64,000 bases of DNA, from NCBI GenBank assembly GCA_002724925.1, contig PBQA01000029.1:36555-100554 (forward strand), in the 5' to 3' direction. Shown here piece by piece: positions 28,887 to 38,810 of the stretch. Position 1 is the stretch's first letter. Each line of letters opens with the position of its first letter. Below the pieces are notes generated by a model, which saw only the letters and a program-made list of their open reading frames with translations, ran no database searches and was not told the origin of the DNA. This DNA comes from Oceanospirillaceae bacterium (GTDB lineage: Bacteria; Pseudomonadota; Gammaproteobacteria; Pseudomonadales; Oceanobacteraceae). The translations under genes were made by a program, and so were the position numbers.

Positions 28887-28902
28887 GGGAACACTTCTTG
28901 CG
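28887..28902 (+). promoter_or_regulatory. Sigma-54 promoter of flhA
   Basis: GGGAACACTTCTTGCG departs from the consensus at three -24 positions but keeps GG, ten bases, GC and a full TTGC. It is 40 bases before flhA, whose operon is RpoN/FleQ-dependent in Pseudomonas. Confidence 0.65.
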
Positions 28903-28941
28903 ATACCCAGTCGGTAGAACATTTTTTTGACGGGTATCTAA

Positions 28942-31152
28942 ATGGCAGCGGCCTCCGGAAGCAACGTAGTCGGACAACTGAAGAGCGGAGCCTCAATACT
29001 CTTGCAGGGCAACCTGGGCATTCCTGTGATGCTGCTGGTGTTACTGGGCATGATGACGCTGCCTTTGCCGCCCTTTCTGTTGGATACTTTTTTCACCTTT
29101 AATATCGCTTTATCCATTGTCGTACTGCTGGTCAGTGTCTATTCAAAGCGTCCCTTGGATTTCGCCATTTTCCCGACCATCCTGTTGATTGCGACGTTAT
29201 TACGGCTCGCGCTGAACGTAGCCTCTACCCGTGTTGTATTACTTTATGGTCACGAGGGCGGAGACGCCGCGGGTAAGGTGATTGAAGCCTTTGGTGAAGT
29301 ACTGATTGGTGGTAACTATGCCGTCGGTCTCGTGGTCTTTATGATTCTGATGATCATTAACTTTGTGGTGGTCACCAAAGGTGCTGGCCGTGTTTCAGAA
29401 GTCAGTGCGCGTTTCACCCTGGAGGCAATGCCCGGTAAACAGATGGCTATTGATGCCGACCTCAATGCGGGCCTGATCGAGGCGGAAGAGGCGAAGAAGC
29501 GTCGCTCTGATATTGCCGCAGAAGCCGACTTCTATGGTGCTATGGACGGTGCCAGTAAATTTGTAAAAGGCGATGCGATAGCCGGTATTCTCATTCTTCT
29601 GATTAACGTCATCGGTGGCTTTGCTATTGGTATGGCTCAGCACAATCTCACATTCGGTGACGCGGTATCCGCTTATACGCTTCTGGCAATTGGTGATGGT
29701 CTGGTTGCTCAGATCCCTTCGTTGCTGCTGTCGACGGCGACGGCGATTATGGTTACTCGTAATGGCGGTGACGAAGACATGGGGCAGCAGGTGTTCGGGC
29801 AGATGTTCGGCTCTTCGCGCGCACTGGCGGTGTCTGCGGGCCTGCTTTTATTGATGGGTGTTGTTCCGGGCATGCCACATACCGTGTTTATCAGTGCCGC
29901 ACTGGTCGCTGGGTTGGCGGCGTATGTTATTCGCTGGAAGAAGGAAGGTGGAGAACTGGGGGATGCGGTCGTACGGCGGCTTGGTGGCAAGCCAAAGGAT
30001 ACGCCTGCGCTTGAGGGCGCTGGAGCCGGTGCGGGTAATGCCCTGGCAGCCCCACAGGAAAAAGCTGCCGAGGCGATGAAACAGCTTGAGGTCAAAGAGC
30101 TGGGGTGGGATGACGTAGAACCCGTCGATCGCGTTGGTCTGGAAGTGGGTTACCGTCTGATTCCGCTGGTGGATAAGAATCAGGGTGGGCAGCTGCTCAG
30201 TCGCATCAAAGGGGTTCGTCGCAAACTCTCTCAGGAACTCGGTTTTCTTATCCCGTCTGTTCATATTCGCGATAACCTCGATCTGTTGCCAAACCAGTAC
30301 CGCATAACCCTGATGGGGGTGACGCTGGCTGAGGCAGAGATTCACCCTGAGCGCGAGCTAGCGATTAATCCGGGTCAGGTGTACGGCAAGATCGAGGGAA
30401 TGGCGACCACCGATCCTGCCTTTGGGATGGAAGCCTACTGGATCACGGCTGATCTGAAAGATCGCGCGCAGACGCTGGGTTACACCGTGGTGGATGCCAG
30501 TACGGTGGTCGCGACGCATATGAATCAGAAATTACAGAGCCACGCCCATGAACTGATTGGTCACGAGGATGCGCAGCACCTGGTAGACATGCTGGCGAAA
30601 ACATCGCCAAAACTGGCCGAAGAACTGGTGCCCAATAAAGTCAGTATCAGCCAGCTTCTTGCTGTACTGCAAAACCTGCTGCGTGAGCAGGTGCCTATTC
30701 GTGATCTGCGCTCTATCGCCGAGTCTTTGGCGAACTCACCTGCTCAGAGTCAAGATATTGCCGCTCTCGTTTCTGCTGCCCGGTTGTCTCTGGCCCGCAT
30801 GATTACTCAGAATATCTTCGGAAATACCGATGAACTGCCGGTGATGACGCTCGATCCAGGGCTGGAACAATTATTGCTGAAAAGCTTACAGCAGAGTGCG
30901 CAACAGGGTAGCCAGCAAGGTCTGGTGCTTGAACCAGGTATGGCAGATACCTTGCAGCGCTCACTGAATGAATCGGTGCAGACACAAGAAGCAGCAGGCC
31001 GCCCTGCGGTGCTGCTGGTGACTTCGCAATTACGTCCGGCGATGTCGCAGTTTGTCAGGAACAGCATTCCGCAACTGCACGTACTGGCCTACCAGGAAGT
31101 GCCGGACAATAAGAGCATTACGATTGTTGCTGCCGTTGGCGGCAAGTCGTAA
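28942..31152 (+). CDS. flhA: Flagellar export gate protein FlhA
   Basis: FlhA is the nonameric ring of the export gate that docks chaperone-substrate complexes and uses the proton gradient. The 736-residue product has eight N-terminal membrane helices, the FHIPEP-family signature around RVSEVSARFTLEAMPGKQMAIDADLNAG, a linker rich in Gly/Ala (about 355-375) and the large cytoplasmic domain. It is slightly longer than the common 690-700. ATG 28942 follows a poor ribosome site; the N-terminus looks natural. Confidence 0.96.
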   Translation: MAAASGSNVVGQLKSGASILLQGNLGIPVMLLVLLGMMTLPLPPFLLDTFFTFNIALSIVVLLVSVYSKRPLDFAIFPTILLIATLLRLALNVASTRVVLLYGHEGGDAAGKVIEAFGEVLIGGNYAVGLVVFMILMIINFVVVTKGAGRVSEVSARFTLEAMPGKQMAIDADLNAGLIEAEEAKKRRSDIAAEADFYGAMDGASKFVKGDAIAGILILLINVIGGFAIGMAQHNLTFGDAVSAYTLLAIGDGLVAQIPSLLLSTATAIMVTRNGGDEDMGQQVFGQMFGSSRALAVSAGLLLLMGVVPGMPHTVFISAALVAGLAAYVIRWKKEGGELGDAVVRRLGGKPKDTPALEGAGAGAGNALAAPQEKAAEAMKQLEVKELGWDDVEPVDRVGLEVGYRLIPLVDKNQGGQLLSRIKGVRRKLSQELGFLIPSVHIRDNLDLLPNQYRITLMGVTLAEAEIHPERELAINPGQVYGKIEGMATTDPAFGMEAYWITADLKDRAQTLGYTVVDASTVVATHMNQKLQSHAHELIGHEDAQHLVDMLAKTSPKLAEELVPNKVSISQLLAVLQNLLREQVPIRDLRSIAESLANSPAQSQDIAALVSAARLSLARMITQNIFGNTDELPVMTLDPGLEQLLLKSLQQSAQQGSQQGLVLEPGMADTLQRSLNESVQTQEAAGRPAVLLVTSQLRPAMSQFVRNSIPQLHVLAYQEVPDNKSITIVAAVGGKS

Positions 31153-31164
31153 CGAGGCTGAATT

Positions 31165-32508
31165 ATGAAGGTAAAACGTTTCGTCGCAGACAATATGCAG
31201 CTGGCACTGAAAATGGTGTCGGCTGAGCTCGGCCCGGATGCGGTTATCGTATCCAGCCGACGCCTGGATAACGGCATGGAAGTCGTGGCCAGTAGCGAAA
31301 TGCTGGGTGAGATTGATAACGCAAAACAGGGTGAGCTGAATCGCCAGTTGCGACTTCAGCGTGAGCTGGAAGCGGCCAAGCAGGCAGCGCGTGCGAGTGC
31401 AGCACAGCGTCAGGAATATGCAGCGGATACTGCTGCGCGTTATGCACCTCAGCAAAGAGATTCTCAACAAGCTTCAGCTCAGGTGAGTCGCACTGAAGCG
31501 GATGTAGCAGCCGCTACCCGACTGGCGGAGCAGGCTGCCGAAGAGCGTAAAAAATCAGACGAAACCTACCAGACCCGCCTGCAGGAAATGCAGGGTGAGC
31601 TGCGTGAACTGAAAGACTGGCTGGTCAGTCATCAGGGCAGTGCCTGGGATACGCGTCGCCCTCTGACGTGGCAACAGTCACAATTGTGGCAGCGTTGTCA
31701 GGACATCGGGCTTGAGCCAGCGTGGGCTGATCGGGTCGTCAGCATGAGTGACCAGAGTGGCGATCTCGAGCAGGCCTGGAAATCTGCGCTCGGCGTTATT
31801 CAGAATGATTTGCCGATTTTACCGCAAGGTGTGCTTGAAAAGGGTGGCACCATCGCTCTGGTCGGGCCGACAGGTGCAGGTAAAACAACAACACTCGGCA
31901 AAATAGCGGCTCGGTTTGTACAGCGCCATGGCCCGGACTCTGTGGCTTTCGTGACGCTGGATAACTATCGCATGGCCGCTCATGACCAGTTGCAGGCGTT
32001 CGCACGTATTCTCGGCGTAGAAATGAAAGTCGTGCTGCAGAATGGCGATCTGGTGAAAACGCTCAGCACCCTGCGGAAGAAGAAACTGGTATTGATCGAC
32101 AGTGCCGGACTTGCCAGTCAGGACCCACATTTTTCGTCACAGTTGTCTATGCTTAAACAGACTGGTCGTGATGTTCGTAAGTTTCTCGTGCTGCCTCTGA
32201 CAAGTCAGGCAAGGTGCCTTCAGGAAAACTACGAGCACTTCAAACCAGCAGGGCTGGATGGTTGTATTTTTACCAAACTGGATGAGTGTTTCAGCCTTGG
32301 TGCTGGCCTCAGTGTTGCCGCCCTGACCCGGTTGCCGCTGACTCTGATTACGGACGGGCCACACATTCCTGATGATCTGCATTACCCGGATGCGTCGAGA
32401 CTGGTCAACCTGGCGGAACAGATGGCGCGGATGGCGCGAACGCGCTGGCAGGCGGCAGAAGCAATGAATATGGCAACACAACAGCAAAGCTTTCAACACG
32501 GAGTTTAA
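31165..32508 (+). CDS. flhF: Polar flagellum placement GTPase FlhF
   Basis: FlhF is an SRP-family GTPase that places the flagellum at the pole. The 447-residue product has the basic N-terminal domain (MKVKRFVADNM), an Ala/Gln-rich coiled linker (60-150) and the NG domain with P-loop LVGPTGAGKTTT (232-243), the DNYRMAAHDQL segment, a DSAGL box and TKLDE. It lies 12 bases after flhA and directly abuts fleN. Confidence 0.95.
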   Translation: MKVKRFVADNMQLALKMVSAELGPDAVIVSSRRLDNGMEVVASSEMLGEIDNAKQGELNRQLRLQRELEAAKQAARASAAQRQEYAADTAARYAPQQRDSQQASAQVSRTEADVAAATRLAEQAAEERKKSDETYQTRLQEMQGELRELKDWLVSHQGSAWDTRRPLTWQQSQLWQRCQDIGLEPAWADRVVSMSDQSGDLEQAWKSALGVIQNDLPILPQGVLEKGGTIALVGPTGAGKTTTLGKIAARFVQRHGPDSVAFVTLDNYRMAAHDQLQAFARILGVEMKVVLQNGDLVKTLSTLRKKKLVLIDSAGLASQDPHFSSQLSMLKQTGRDVRKFLVLPLTSQARCLQENYEHFKPAGLDGCIFTKLDECFSLGAGLSVAALTRLPLTLITDGPHIPDDLHYPDASRLVNLAEQMARMARTRWQAAEAMNMATQQQSFQHGV

Positions 32509-33333
32509 TTGAAGATGGCGAGTCATCCTGTACAGGTCATAGCAGTCACTGGCGGCAAAGGCGGTGTTGGCAAAAGCAATGTCTCCGTAAATCTTGGTAT
32601 TGCTCTGTCTGAAATGGGCCGGCGAGTGGTCATTCTGGACGCCGACCTCGGACTGGCAAATATCGATATTCTTCTGGGTATCAGCTCAAATAAAACGATC
32701 GAAAACGTCTTGCAGGGCGAGTGTGATCTGCGAGAAGTGATGGTTAAGGGCCCTGGTGGAATAAAGATCGTTCCCGCGTCGTCGGGAACTCAGAAGTTGT
32801 CGCAACTCAATCCGATGGAGCATGCGGGTCTTATCCAGGCCTTCAGTGACATTGGTGATGATATTGATGTGTTGATCATCGATACGGCTGCAGGTATCTC
32901 CGATACGGTATTGAGTTTCGTGCGGGCATCGCAGGAAGTGCTGGTCGTCGTGACTGACGAACCGACGTCAATCACGGATGCGTATGCACAGATTAAATTG
33001 TTGAACCGGGATTACGGCCTGTTCCGTTTCCGTGTCGTTGCCAACATGGTGAGGTCTCCGCAGGACGGTATGGCATTATTCGCCAAGCTGACCAAGGTGA
33101 CCGACCGCTTCCTTGATGTGGCAATGCAGTATGTTGGCGCGGTACCTTCTGATGATGCGGTTAAGCGTGCGGTTCAGCGTCAGAAGGCGGTCATTGAAGC
33201 CTATCCACGTTCGAAGGCAGCAACGTCTTTCAGAGCATTAGCGAAGAAAGTAGACAGCTGGCCGTTGCCATCGACGCCACGCGGCCATCTTGAGTTCTTC
33301 GTGGACCGGCTGGTTGATCAGGTAGGAGCATGA
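32509..33333 (+). CDS. fleN: Flagellar number regulator FleN (FlhG)
   Basis: FleN is a MinD-like ATPase that limits flagellar number and antagonises FleQ. The 274-residue product has the deviant Walker A GGKGGVGKSN (17-26 region), DADLGLANIDILLG and DTAAGISDTV, and the C-terminal KVDSWPLPSTPRGHLEFF shared with Pseudomonas FleN. I give TTG 32509 because GGAG lies at good distance; ATG 32515, two codons on, is the alternative. The fliA start is four bases past its stop. Confidence 0.94.
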   Translation: MKMASHPVQVIAVTGGKGGVGKSNVSVNLGIALSEMGRRVVILDADLGLANIDILLGISSNKTIENVLQGECDLREVMVKGPGGIKIVPASSGTQKLSQLNPMEHAGLIQAFSDIGDDIDVLIIDTAAGISDTVLSFVRASQEVLVVVTDEPTSITDAYAQIKLLNRDYGLFRFRVVANMVRSPQDGMALFAKLTKVTDRFLDVAMQYVGAVPSDDAVKRAVQRQKAVIEAYPRSKAATSFRALAKKVDSWPLPSTPRGHLEFFVDRLVDQVGA

Positions 33334-33336
33334 CGG

Positions 33337-34062
33337 GTGTCGACGGGAAGTTGTCTGGTGTACTCCGACGTTCAGAATACTAATTTCGACGATCTGGTCC
33401 GTGAACACGCGGGACTGGTAAAGCGGATAGCCCACCACCTGATGGGACGTTTACCGGACAGTGTTCAGGTGGATGATCTGATTCAGTCGGGCATGATTGG
33501 CTTGCTGGAAGCTGCGCGTAAATACGACGGCGGTAAAGGCGCAAGTTTCGAGACCTACGCAGGTATCCGTATCCGCGGAGCGATGCTCGACGAAATTCGC
33601 AAAGGTGACTGGGCGCCGCGCTCAGTGCATCGTAATGCACGACGTATTCAGGATGCGATTAAGCAGGTTGAAGCCGTTAAAGGTCGTGATGCTGACGACA
33701 GTGAAGTCGCTGCTGTCCTCGGTATCAGTCAGGACGAGTACCATCAGATTCTCAAAGACAGTGCCGGTTGTCGCCTCTTTAGTTATGAGGAGCTTCTGGA
33801 AAACGACAGCACTCCGGACTTTATGGATGAGTCGACGCCGGGGCCAGGTAAAGGCATGGAGCGGGATGCATTCCGTCGTCAGCTTGCGGAGGCTATTTCT
33901 GGCTTGCCAGAGCGGGAACAACTGGTGCTGGCTTTGTATTATGACGAGGAACTTAACCTCAAAGAAATTGGTGCCGTGCTCGGGGTCAGTGAGTCCCGGG
34001 TGAGTCAGCTGCATTCGCAAGCGACACACCGTTTACGTGCGCGTCTGAGCGATTGGGCCTGA
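33337..34062 (+). CDS. fliA: Flagellar sigma factor FliA (sigma-28)
   Basis: FliA transcribes late flagellar genes (flagellin, stator, chemotaxis). The 241-residue product has region 2 (LVKRIAHHLMGRLPDSVQVDDLIQSGMIGLLEAARKYD), region 3 and a region 4 helix-turn-helix (LNLKEIGAVLGVSESRVSQLHSQA). It starts at GTG 33337 with GGAG eight bases upstream. Its anti-sigma factor FlgM is not in this window. The following 161 bases before cheY contain a pyrimidine-rich tract (34110-34149) and no clear terminator. Confidence 0.95.
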   Translation: MSTGSCLVYSDVQNTNFDDLVREHAGLVKRIAHHLMGRLPDSVQVDDLIQSGMIGLLEAARKYDGGKGASFETYAGIRIRGAMLDEIRKGDWAPRSVHRNARRIQDAIKQVEAVKGRDADDSEVAAVLGISQDEYHQILKDSAGCRLFSYEELLENDSTPDFMDESTPGPGKGMERDAFRRQLAEAISGLPEREQLVLALYYDEELNLKEIGAVLGVSESRVSQLHSQATHRLRARLSDWA

Positions 34063-34223
34063 ATTATTCCCTTCGGCGCGGACAGCGTCATACGCTCATC
34101 TCAGACGCCATCATTATTCTTTTCTATTCTTTCTCTCTCTTTCTTTCTGGATAAACCGCTAACTGGGTCTAAACTGAATTCAGGACCGGCTTGGTTTGTA
34201 AAAGTCGTATATTGGAGGTCGTT

Positions 34224-34610
34224 TTGGACAAGAACATGAAAATTCTCATTGTCGATGATTTTTCAACAATGAGACGTATCGTCAAGAACCTGCTGCGTGA
34301 TCTTGGTTTTACCAACACTCAGGAGGCCGACGATGGCACAACAGCGTTGCCGATGCTGCAGAATGGCGACTTCGATTTTCTGGTCACTGACTGGAATATG
34401 CCGGGGATGACAGGCCTGGATCTTCTCAAGCACGTAAGGGAAGACGAACGTCTGAAAACTCTGCCAGTACTGATGGTCACTGCAGAAGCCAAGCGCGATC
34501 AGATCGTTGCAGCGGCGCAGGCAGGGGTGAATGGTTACGTAGTTAAGCCTTTTACCGCCGCAGTACTTAAAGAAAAAATCGATAAGATTTTTGAACGCGT
34601 CGAAGGCTGA
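34224..34610 (+). CDS. cheY: Flagellar chemotaxis response regulator CheY
   Basis: CheY diffuses to FliM and reverses motor rotation when phosphorylated by CheA. It is a 128-residue receiver, nearly identical in pattern to Pseudomonas CheY1 ([54 protein letters not shown]). TTG 34224 is preferred because GGAGG is five bases upstream; ATG 34236 is 17 bases from that site, and the longer frame back to 34191 has no ribosome site. Confidence 0.92.
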   Translation: MDKNMKILIVDDFSTMRRIVKNLLRDLGFTNTQEADDGTTALPMLQNGDFDFLVTDWNMPGMTGLDLLKHVREDERLKTLPVLMVTAEAKRDQIVAAAQAGVNGYVVKPFTAAVLKEKIDKIFERVEG

Positions 34611-34624
34611 GTGAAGGTAGCACC

Positions 34625-35401
34625 ATGGTGGATGTAAACCTGGATAATAAGGACAACCAGGTCGGCTCGGAGATTCGTTCGCTTGCCGAGAATATGCTCG
34701 AACAGCTCGAGCAAGGTGATCTCGGCAAAGCAGTCGCTCTGGTCGACGACCTCAATCAGTTGCGGGATCGCACACTGTATAACGAGATCGGACGACTGAC
34801 CCGTGCATTGCATGAGTCGATTAAGAATCTGAATGTCGATACGGTAGGTGCCGCTTCTGACATCACCGAGACAACCGACAAGCTGACGTATGTCCTTGAA
34901 ATGACCGATAAGTCAGCCAACCGCACGATGGATATTGCCGATGCTGGTGGTCCTCTTGCGGGTGCTATGGGAGATCGGGCTTCAGAGCTGTCGGCACGTT
35001 GGAAGCGATTTATGAAGCGCGAAATGAATACCTCCGAATTTCGCGAACTCAGTCGTGATATCGATGCCTATCTTACCAGCAGCGTTAAAGATTCATCGGA
35101 AATTAAAAAACAGTTTTCTGAAATTGTTCTGGCTCAGGACTTTCAGGATCTGACCGGCCAGGTCATCCATAAAGTGATTAATCTGATTCGTGATGTGGAA
35201 GGGAGACTGGTCACTCTGGTCTCAATGGCTGGCCAGGTCGACCAGATTACTGGCATTAATCATGAATTTGAAAAAAGCACACCGGCGCCAGACAGTGGCC
35301 CGGATATTAACCCTGAAGGCCCACAGACCGACAGCAAAGCCGATGGTGTAGTAGGTAGCCAGGATGATGTCGATGATCTGTTGTCGAGCTTAGGGTTTTA
35401 G
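34625..35401 (+). CDS. cheZ: CheY-P phosphatase CheZ
   Basis: CheZ accelerates loss of phosphate from CheY. The 258-residue product is mostly long helices, with the active-site segment QDFQDLTGQVIHKVINLI (catalytic Asp/Gln, about 175-195). The C-terminal peptide QDDVDDLLSSLGF after an acidic Pro-rich linker is the CheY tether. Gaps of 14 and 12 bases join it to cheY and cheA. Confidence 0.94.
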   Translation: MVDVNLDNKDNQVGSEIRSLAENMLEQLEQGDLGKAVALVDDLNQLRDRTLYNEIGRLTRALHESIKNLNVDTVGAASDITETTDKLTYVLEMTDKSANRTMDIADAGGPLAGAMGDRASELSARWKRFMKREMNTSEFRELSRDIDAYLTSSVKDSSEIKKQFSEIVLAQDFQDLTGQVIHKVINLIRDVEGRLVTLVSMAGQVDQITGINHEFEKSTPAPDSGPDINPEGPQTDSKADGVVGSQDDVDDLLSSLGF

Positions 35402-35413
35402 AGGAGCGGTTGA

Positions 35414-37747
35414 ATGAGTTTCGATGCTGATGAAGAGATTCTCCAGGACTTTCTCGTAGAGGCGGGAGAAATACTGGAACTGCTTTCAGAGCAGCTGGTG
35501 GATCTGGAAAATAGCCCAGACGATAAGGATCTCCTGAATGCAATCTTCCGTGGATTTCATACGGTAAAGGGTGGTGCTGGCTTTTTACAGTTGAACCCTT
35601 TGGTGGATTGTTGCCACGCGGCTGAGAACGTGTTCGATACGCTTCGTAATGGTAAACGTTCAGTGAATGCAGACCTGATGGACGTGGTTCTCAGTGCACT
35701 GGATACCGTGAACGAAATGTTTGATTGCGTACGTTCTGGGGATATGCCAGAGCCCGCAGAACAAAGTTTGCTCGACAATTTGCATCATCTGGCACTGCCG
35801 GAAGACGAAACTCCAGCAGTTGAAGCTCCCGCTGCAGAGGCCGTCATCGAAGCTCCAGCGCAAGAAGCTGATACGGCGTCGGAAAGCGCTTCAGATGCAG
35901 ATAATGGCGACATCACCGACGATGAATTTGAGCAACTGCTGGATGCGTTAGACGACAAGGCAGGCTCTGCTCCTACTGATGAAGTTGCGCCTCAGGCCAG
36001 TGGCGATGACGATCTGTTTGGTGGCGATGATTTGTTTGATACCGACAGCGCGCCAGCTGCCTCAGCTTCCGATGATGAAATCACTGAGGATGAATTTGAA
36101 GCCTTATTGGATCAGATTCACGGCAAGGGCAAACCCGGTGCTTCCTCGGAATCGGCTAATGCGGAAACTCCCCCTCCCGCAGAGCCTGAAAAAACAGAAG
36201 CTCCAGCGGCTTCCGCTCCACCTGCGGGTGGAGGTGACAGTGATCTGATCACGGATTCTGAATTTGAGGAACTGCTTGATCGTCTGCATGGTAAGGGAAA
36301 GCCTGGTGCTACAGACAGTGTCGCACCGGCGTCAGAAGCGCCAGTCAGTACGGCTGCAGAAACAACGTCTTCAGAATCAAAAGCTCCGGAGTCTAAAGCG
36401 TCTGATTCTAAAGCAGCAGTAACGCCTGAAGATAAGAAGCCAGAACCCGCTGTCGCCAAACCGGCTGCAGCCTCCTCAGCTAAGTCAGCCGCGCCCAAAC
36501 CCGCTGCGGCTCCCGCTGCAGCAAAAGCGAAACCAGAGGCGCGTAAAAACGAAAAAGAAGCGATGGCCGAAGCCACCGTGCGTGTCGATACCAAGCGTCT
36601 TGATGACATCATGAACATGGTGGGTGAGCTGGTACTTGTGCGTAACCGTCTGGTTCGTCTGGGGCTGAAGAGCAGCGATGAATCCATGGCGAAGGCCGTG
36701 GCGAATCTGGATGTTGTGACAGGTGATCTCCAGTCGTCTGTGATGAAAACGCGTATGCAGCCGATCAAGAAAGTATTCGGTCGCTTCCCTCGAGTCGTCC
36801 GGGATCTTGCCCGCCAGCTGAAGAAAGAAATTAATCTCGAGTTGCGCGGTGAAGAAACCGATCTTGATAAAAACCTGGTGGAAGCGCTCGCCGATCCTCT
36901 GGTTCACCTTGTGCGTAACTCGGTAGACCATGGCGTTGAGCAGCCAGAGGTTCGCGAAGAAAGTGGTAAGAGCCGTGTTGGTACCGTCATTCTCTCTGCA
37001 GAACAGGAAGGCGATCATATTCTGCTGCGAATCCAGGATGACGGCGCTGGAATGGACGCCGATGTACTGCGACGTAAAGCTGTAGAGAAAGGCGTCATGG
37101 ATCAGGATGCTGCCGACCGCCTGACCGACAATGAGTGTTTTAATCTTATTTTTGCACCGGGTTTCTCAACCAAAGAACAGATATCTGATGTGTCTGGTCG
37201 TGGTGTCGGGATGGATGTTGTTAAGACAAAGATCACCCAGCTAAATGGCACGATATCTATCGATTCGTTCAAGGGCGAAGGCACTACGATCAGTATTAAA
37301 GTACCTTTGACGCTCGCTATTATGCCGACATTAATGGTGATGCTGAAAGATCAGGCATTTGCTTTCCCTCTCGTTAATGTGAATGAAATTTTTCATCTGG
37401 ATCTTACTCAAACTAATGTGGTTGATGGGCAGGAAGTTGTGGTTGTACGCGAGCGTGCGATCCCACTGTTTCATCTGAAACGCTGGTTGGTTAAGGGCGA
37501 GCAGTTTGCCAAAGCCGACGAATCTGCTCATGTCGTAGTAGTCTCGGTCGGTACTAACAAAGTTGGATTTGTCGTAGACCAGTTGATCGGTCAGGAAGAG
37601 GTGGTGATTAAGCCGCTTGGAAAAATGCTTCACGGTACTGCTGGAATGGCAGGAGCAACAATTACAGGTGATGGCCGCATAGCGTTGATTCTTGATATTC
37701 CGAGTATGTTGACGCGCTACGCGACGCGACAATCCAGCGCAGCCTGA
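35414..37747 (+). CDS. cheA: Flagellar chemotaxis kinase CheA with repeated linker
   Basis: This is the main chemotaxis histidine kinase, 777 residues long. P1 carries His49 (FRGFHTVKGGAGFLQ). Between P1 and P3 lies a long acidic/Ala/Pro linker that holds three copies of an IT-x2-EFE-x-LLD motif at 167, 223 and 279, the last two extended by HGKGKPGA, at an exact 56-residue period. P3 begins near 390; the P4 motifs are VHLVRNSVDHG, IQDDGAGMD and SGRGVGMDVV; P5 is CheW-like. The repeats are in the place of the CheY/CheB-binding P2 domain. Confidence 0.95.
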   Translation: MSFDADEEILQDFLVEAGEILELLSEQLVDLENSPDDKDLLNAIFRGFHTVKGGAGFLQLNPLVDCCHAAENVFDTLRNGKRSVNADLMDVVLSALDTVNEMFDCVRSGDMPEPAEQSLLDNLHHLALPEDETPAVEAPAAEAVIEAPAQEADTASESASDADNGDITDDEFEQLLDALDDKAGSAPTDEVAPQASGDDDLFGGDDLFDTDSAPAASASDDEITEDEFEALLDQIHGKGKPGASSESANAETPPPAEPEKTEAPAASAPPAGGGDSDLITDSEFEELLDRLHGKGKPGATDSVAPASEAPVSTAAETTSSESKAPESKASDSKAAVTPEDKKPEPAVAKPAAASSAKSAAPKPAAAPAAAKAKPEARKNEKEAMAEATVRVDTKRLDDIMNMVGELVLVRNRLVRLGLKSSDESMAKAVANLDVVTGDLQSSVMKTRMQPIKKVFGRFPRVVRDLARQLKKEINLELRGEETDLDKNLVEALADPLVHLVRNSVDHGVEQPEVREESGKSRVGTVILSAEQEGDHILLRIQDDGAGMDADVLRRKAVEKGVMDQDAADRLTDNECFNLIFAPGFSTKEQISDVSGRGVGMDVVKTKITQLNGTISIDSFKGEGTTISIKVPLTLAIMPTLMVMLKDQAFAFPLVNVNEIFHLDLTQTNVVDGQEVVVVRERAIPLFHLKRWLVKGEQFAKADESAHVVVVSVGTNKVGFVVDQLIGQEEVVIKPLGKMLHGTAGMAGATITGDGRIALILDIPSMLTRYATRQSSAA

Positions 37748-37760
37748 CACAGGAAGTAAT

Positions 37761-38810
37761 ATGGCTTTAAAAGTTCTGGTGGTGGATGATTCGGGTTTTT
37801 TCCGCCGCCGGGTAACAGATATTATCAATGCTGACCCTCGTCTCGAGGTTATCGGTGTTGCTGAGAACGGACTTCAGGCTATTGAGCTGAACGAGAAACT
37901 CAAACCTGACGTCATCACCATGGATTACGAGATGCCAGTGATGGATGGCATCACGGCCGTACGTAAAATAATGGCATCAAATCCGGTGCCTGTTCTGATG
38001 TTTTCTTCTTTAACTTTCGAAGGCGCCCGGGTAACTCTGGATGCGCTGGACGCTGGCGCTGTCGACTTTTTACCTAAAAACTTTGACGCTATTGCCCGTA
38101 ATGCAGCATCCATCCGTAAGCTGTTAGCTGAAAAGATTCTTGCTGTAGCGAAGGGGCAACTGAAAAGCTCATCACAGCCGGTAACACCTTCTTCGAAACC
38201 TGCTTCTAAAGCAACGTCGGCTACAGCCACCAATGAGCCGACTCCACGCCACCTTGAAATTGTTGTTATCGGCACATCTACTGGCGGCCCGGCGGCGTTG
38301 CAGAGCATCTTTAAGAGCCTGCCTGCGGGGTTTAATAAGCCCATTATTATCGTTCAGCACATGCCTGCCTCTTTTACTGCCGCGTTTGCCGAGCGACTGA
38401 ATAATCTTAGCGCGTTAAGTGTGAAGGAGGCTGAAGAGGGCGACGTATTAAAGCCTGGTCATGTCTATGTAGCTCCAGGCGGAAAACAACTGATTGTTGA
38501 TAAACGTCACGGTGGTTCTATACATATATTAGAAAGCGATGAGCGGGTTAGCTATCGACCTAGCGTTGATATTGCACTGGCGTCGGTGGCGAAGCATTAC
38601 GGCAATAAAGCGCTCGGTATTGTACTGACAGGAATGGGGGCAGATGGGCGGGAAGGAGCCCGCTTGCTCAAGCAGTCAGGAGGACACTTGTGGGCGCAGG
38701 ATGAACAGAGCTGTGTTATTTACGGAATGCCTATGGCTGTAATCAATGCGGGATTAGCTGATCGAATACTGCCGCTCAACGACGTCAGTAAACATATGAG
38801 CCAGCTCTGA
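37761..38810 (+). CDS. cheB: Flagellar chemotaxis methylesterase CheB
   Basis: This is the receptor methylesterase of the main system, 349 residues. The receiver domain has Asp55 (VITMDYEMP). The linker is rich in Ser/Ala/Thr (133-160). The esterase triad is Ser173 (GTSTGGPAAL), His200 (VQHMPASF) and Asp295 (LTGMGADG). No cheR or motCD accompanies it, unlike in Pseudomonas where motCD follow. A 233-base gap with no clear gene precedes the parC-like gene. Confidence 0.95.
   Translation: MALKVLVVDDSGFFRRRVTDIINADPRLEVIGVAENGLQAIELNEKLKPDVITMDYEMPVMDGITAVRKIMASNPVPVLMFSSLTFEGARVTLDALDAGAVDFLPKNFDAIARNAASIRKLLAEKILAVAKGQLKSSSQPVTPSSKPASKATSATATNEPTPRHLEIVVIGTSTGGPAALQSIFKSLPAGFNKPIIIVQHMPASFTAAFAERLNNLSALSVKEAEEGDVLKPGHVYVAPGGKQLIVDKRHGGSIHILESDERVSYRPSVDIALASVAKHYGNKALGIVLTGMGADGREGARLLKQSGGHLWAQDEQSCVIYGMPMAVINAGLADRILPLNDVSKHMSQL

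Noticed and set aside
34140..34223. Sigma-28 promoter upstream of cheY
   Set aside because: TAAACT and downstream sequence do not give GCCGATAA at the right distance; no convincing match.
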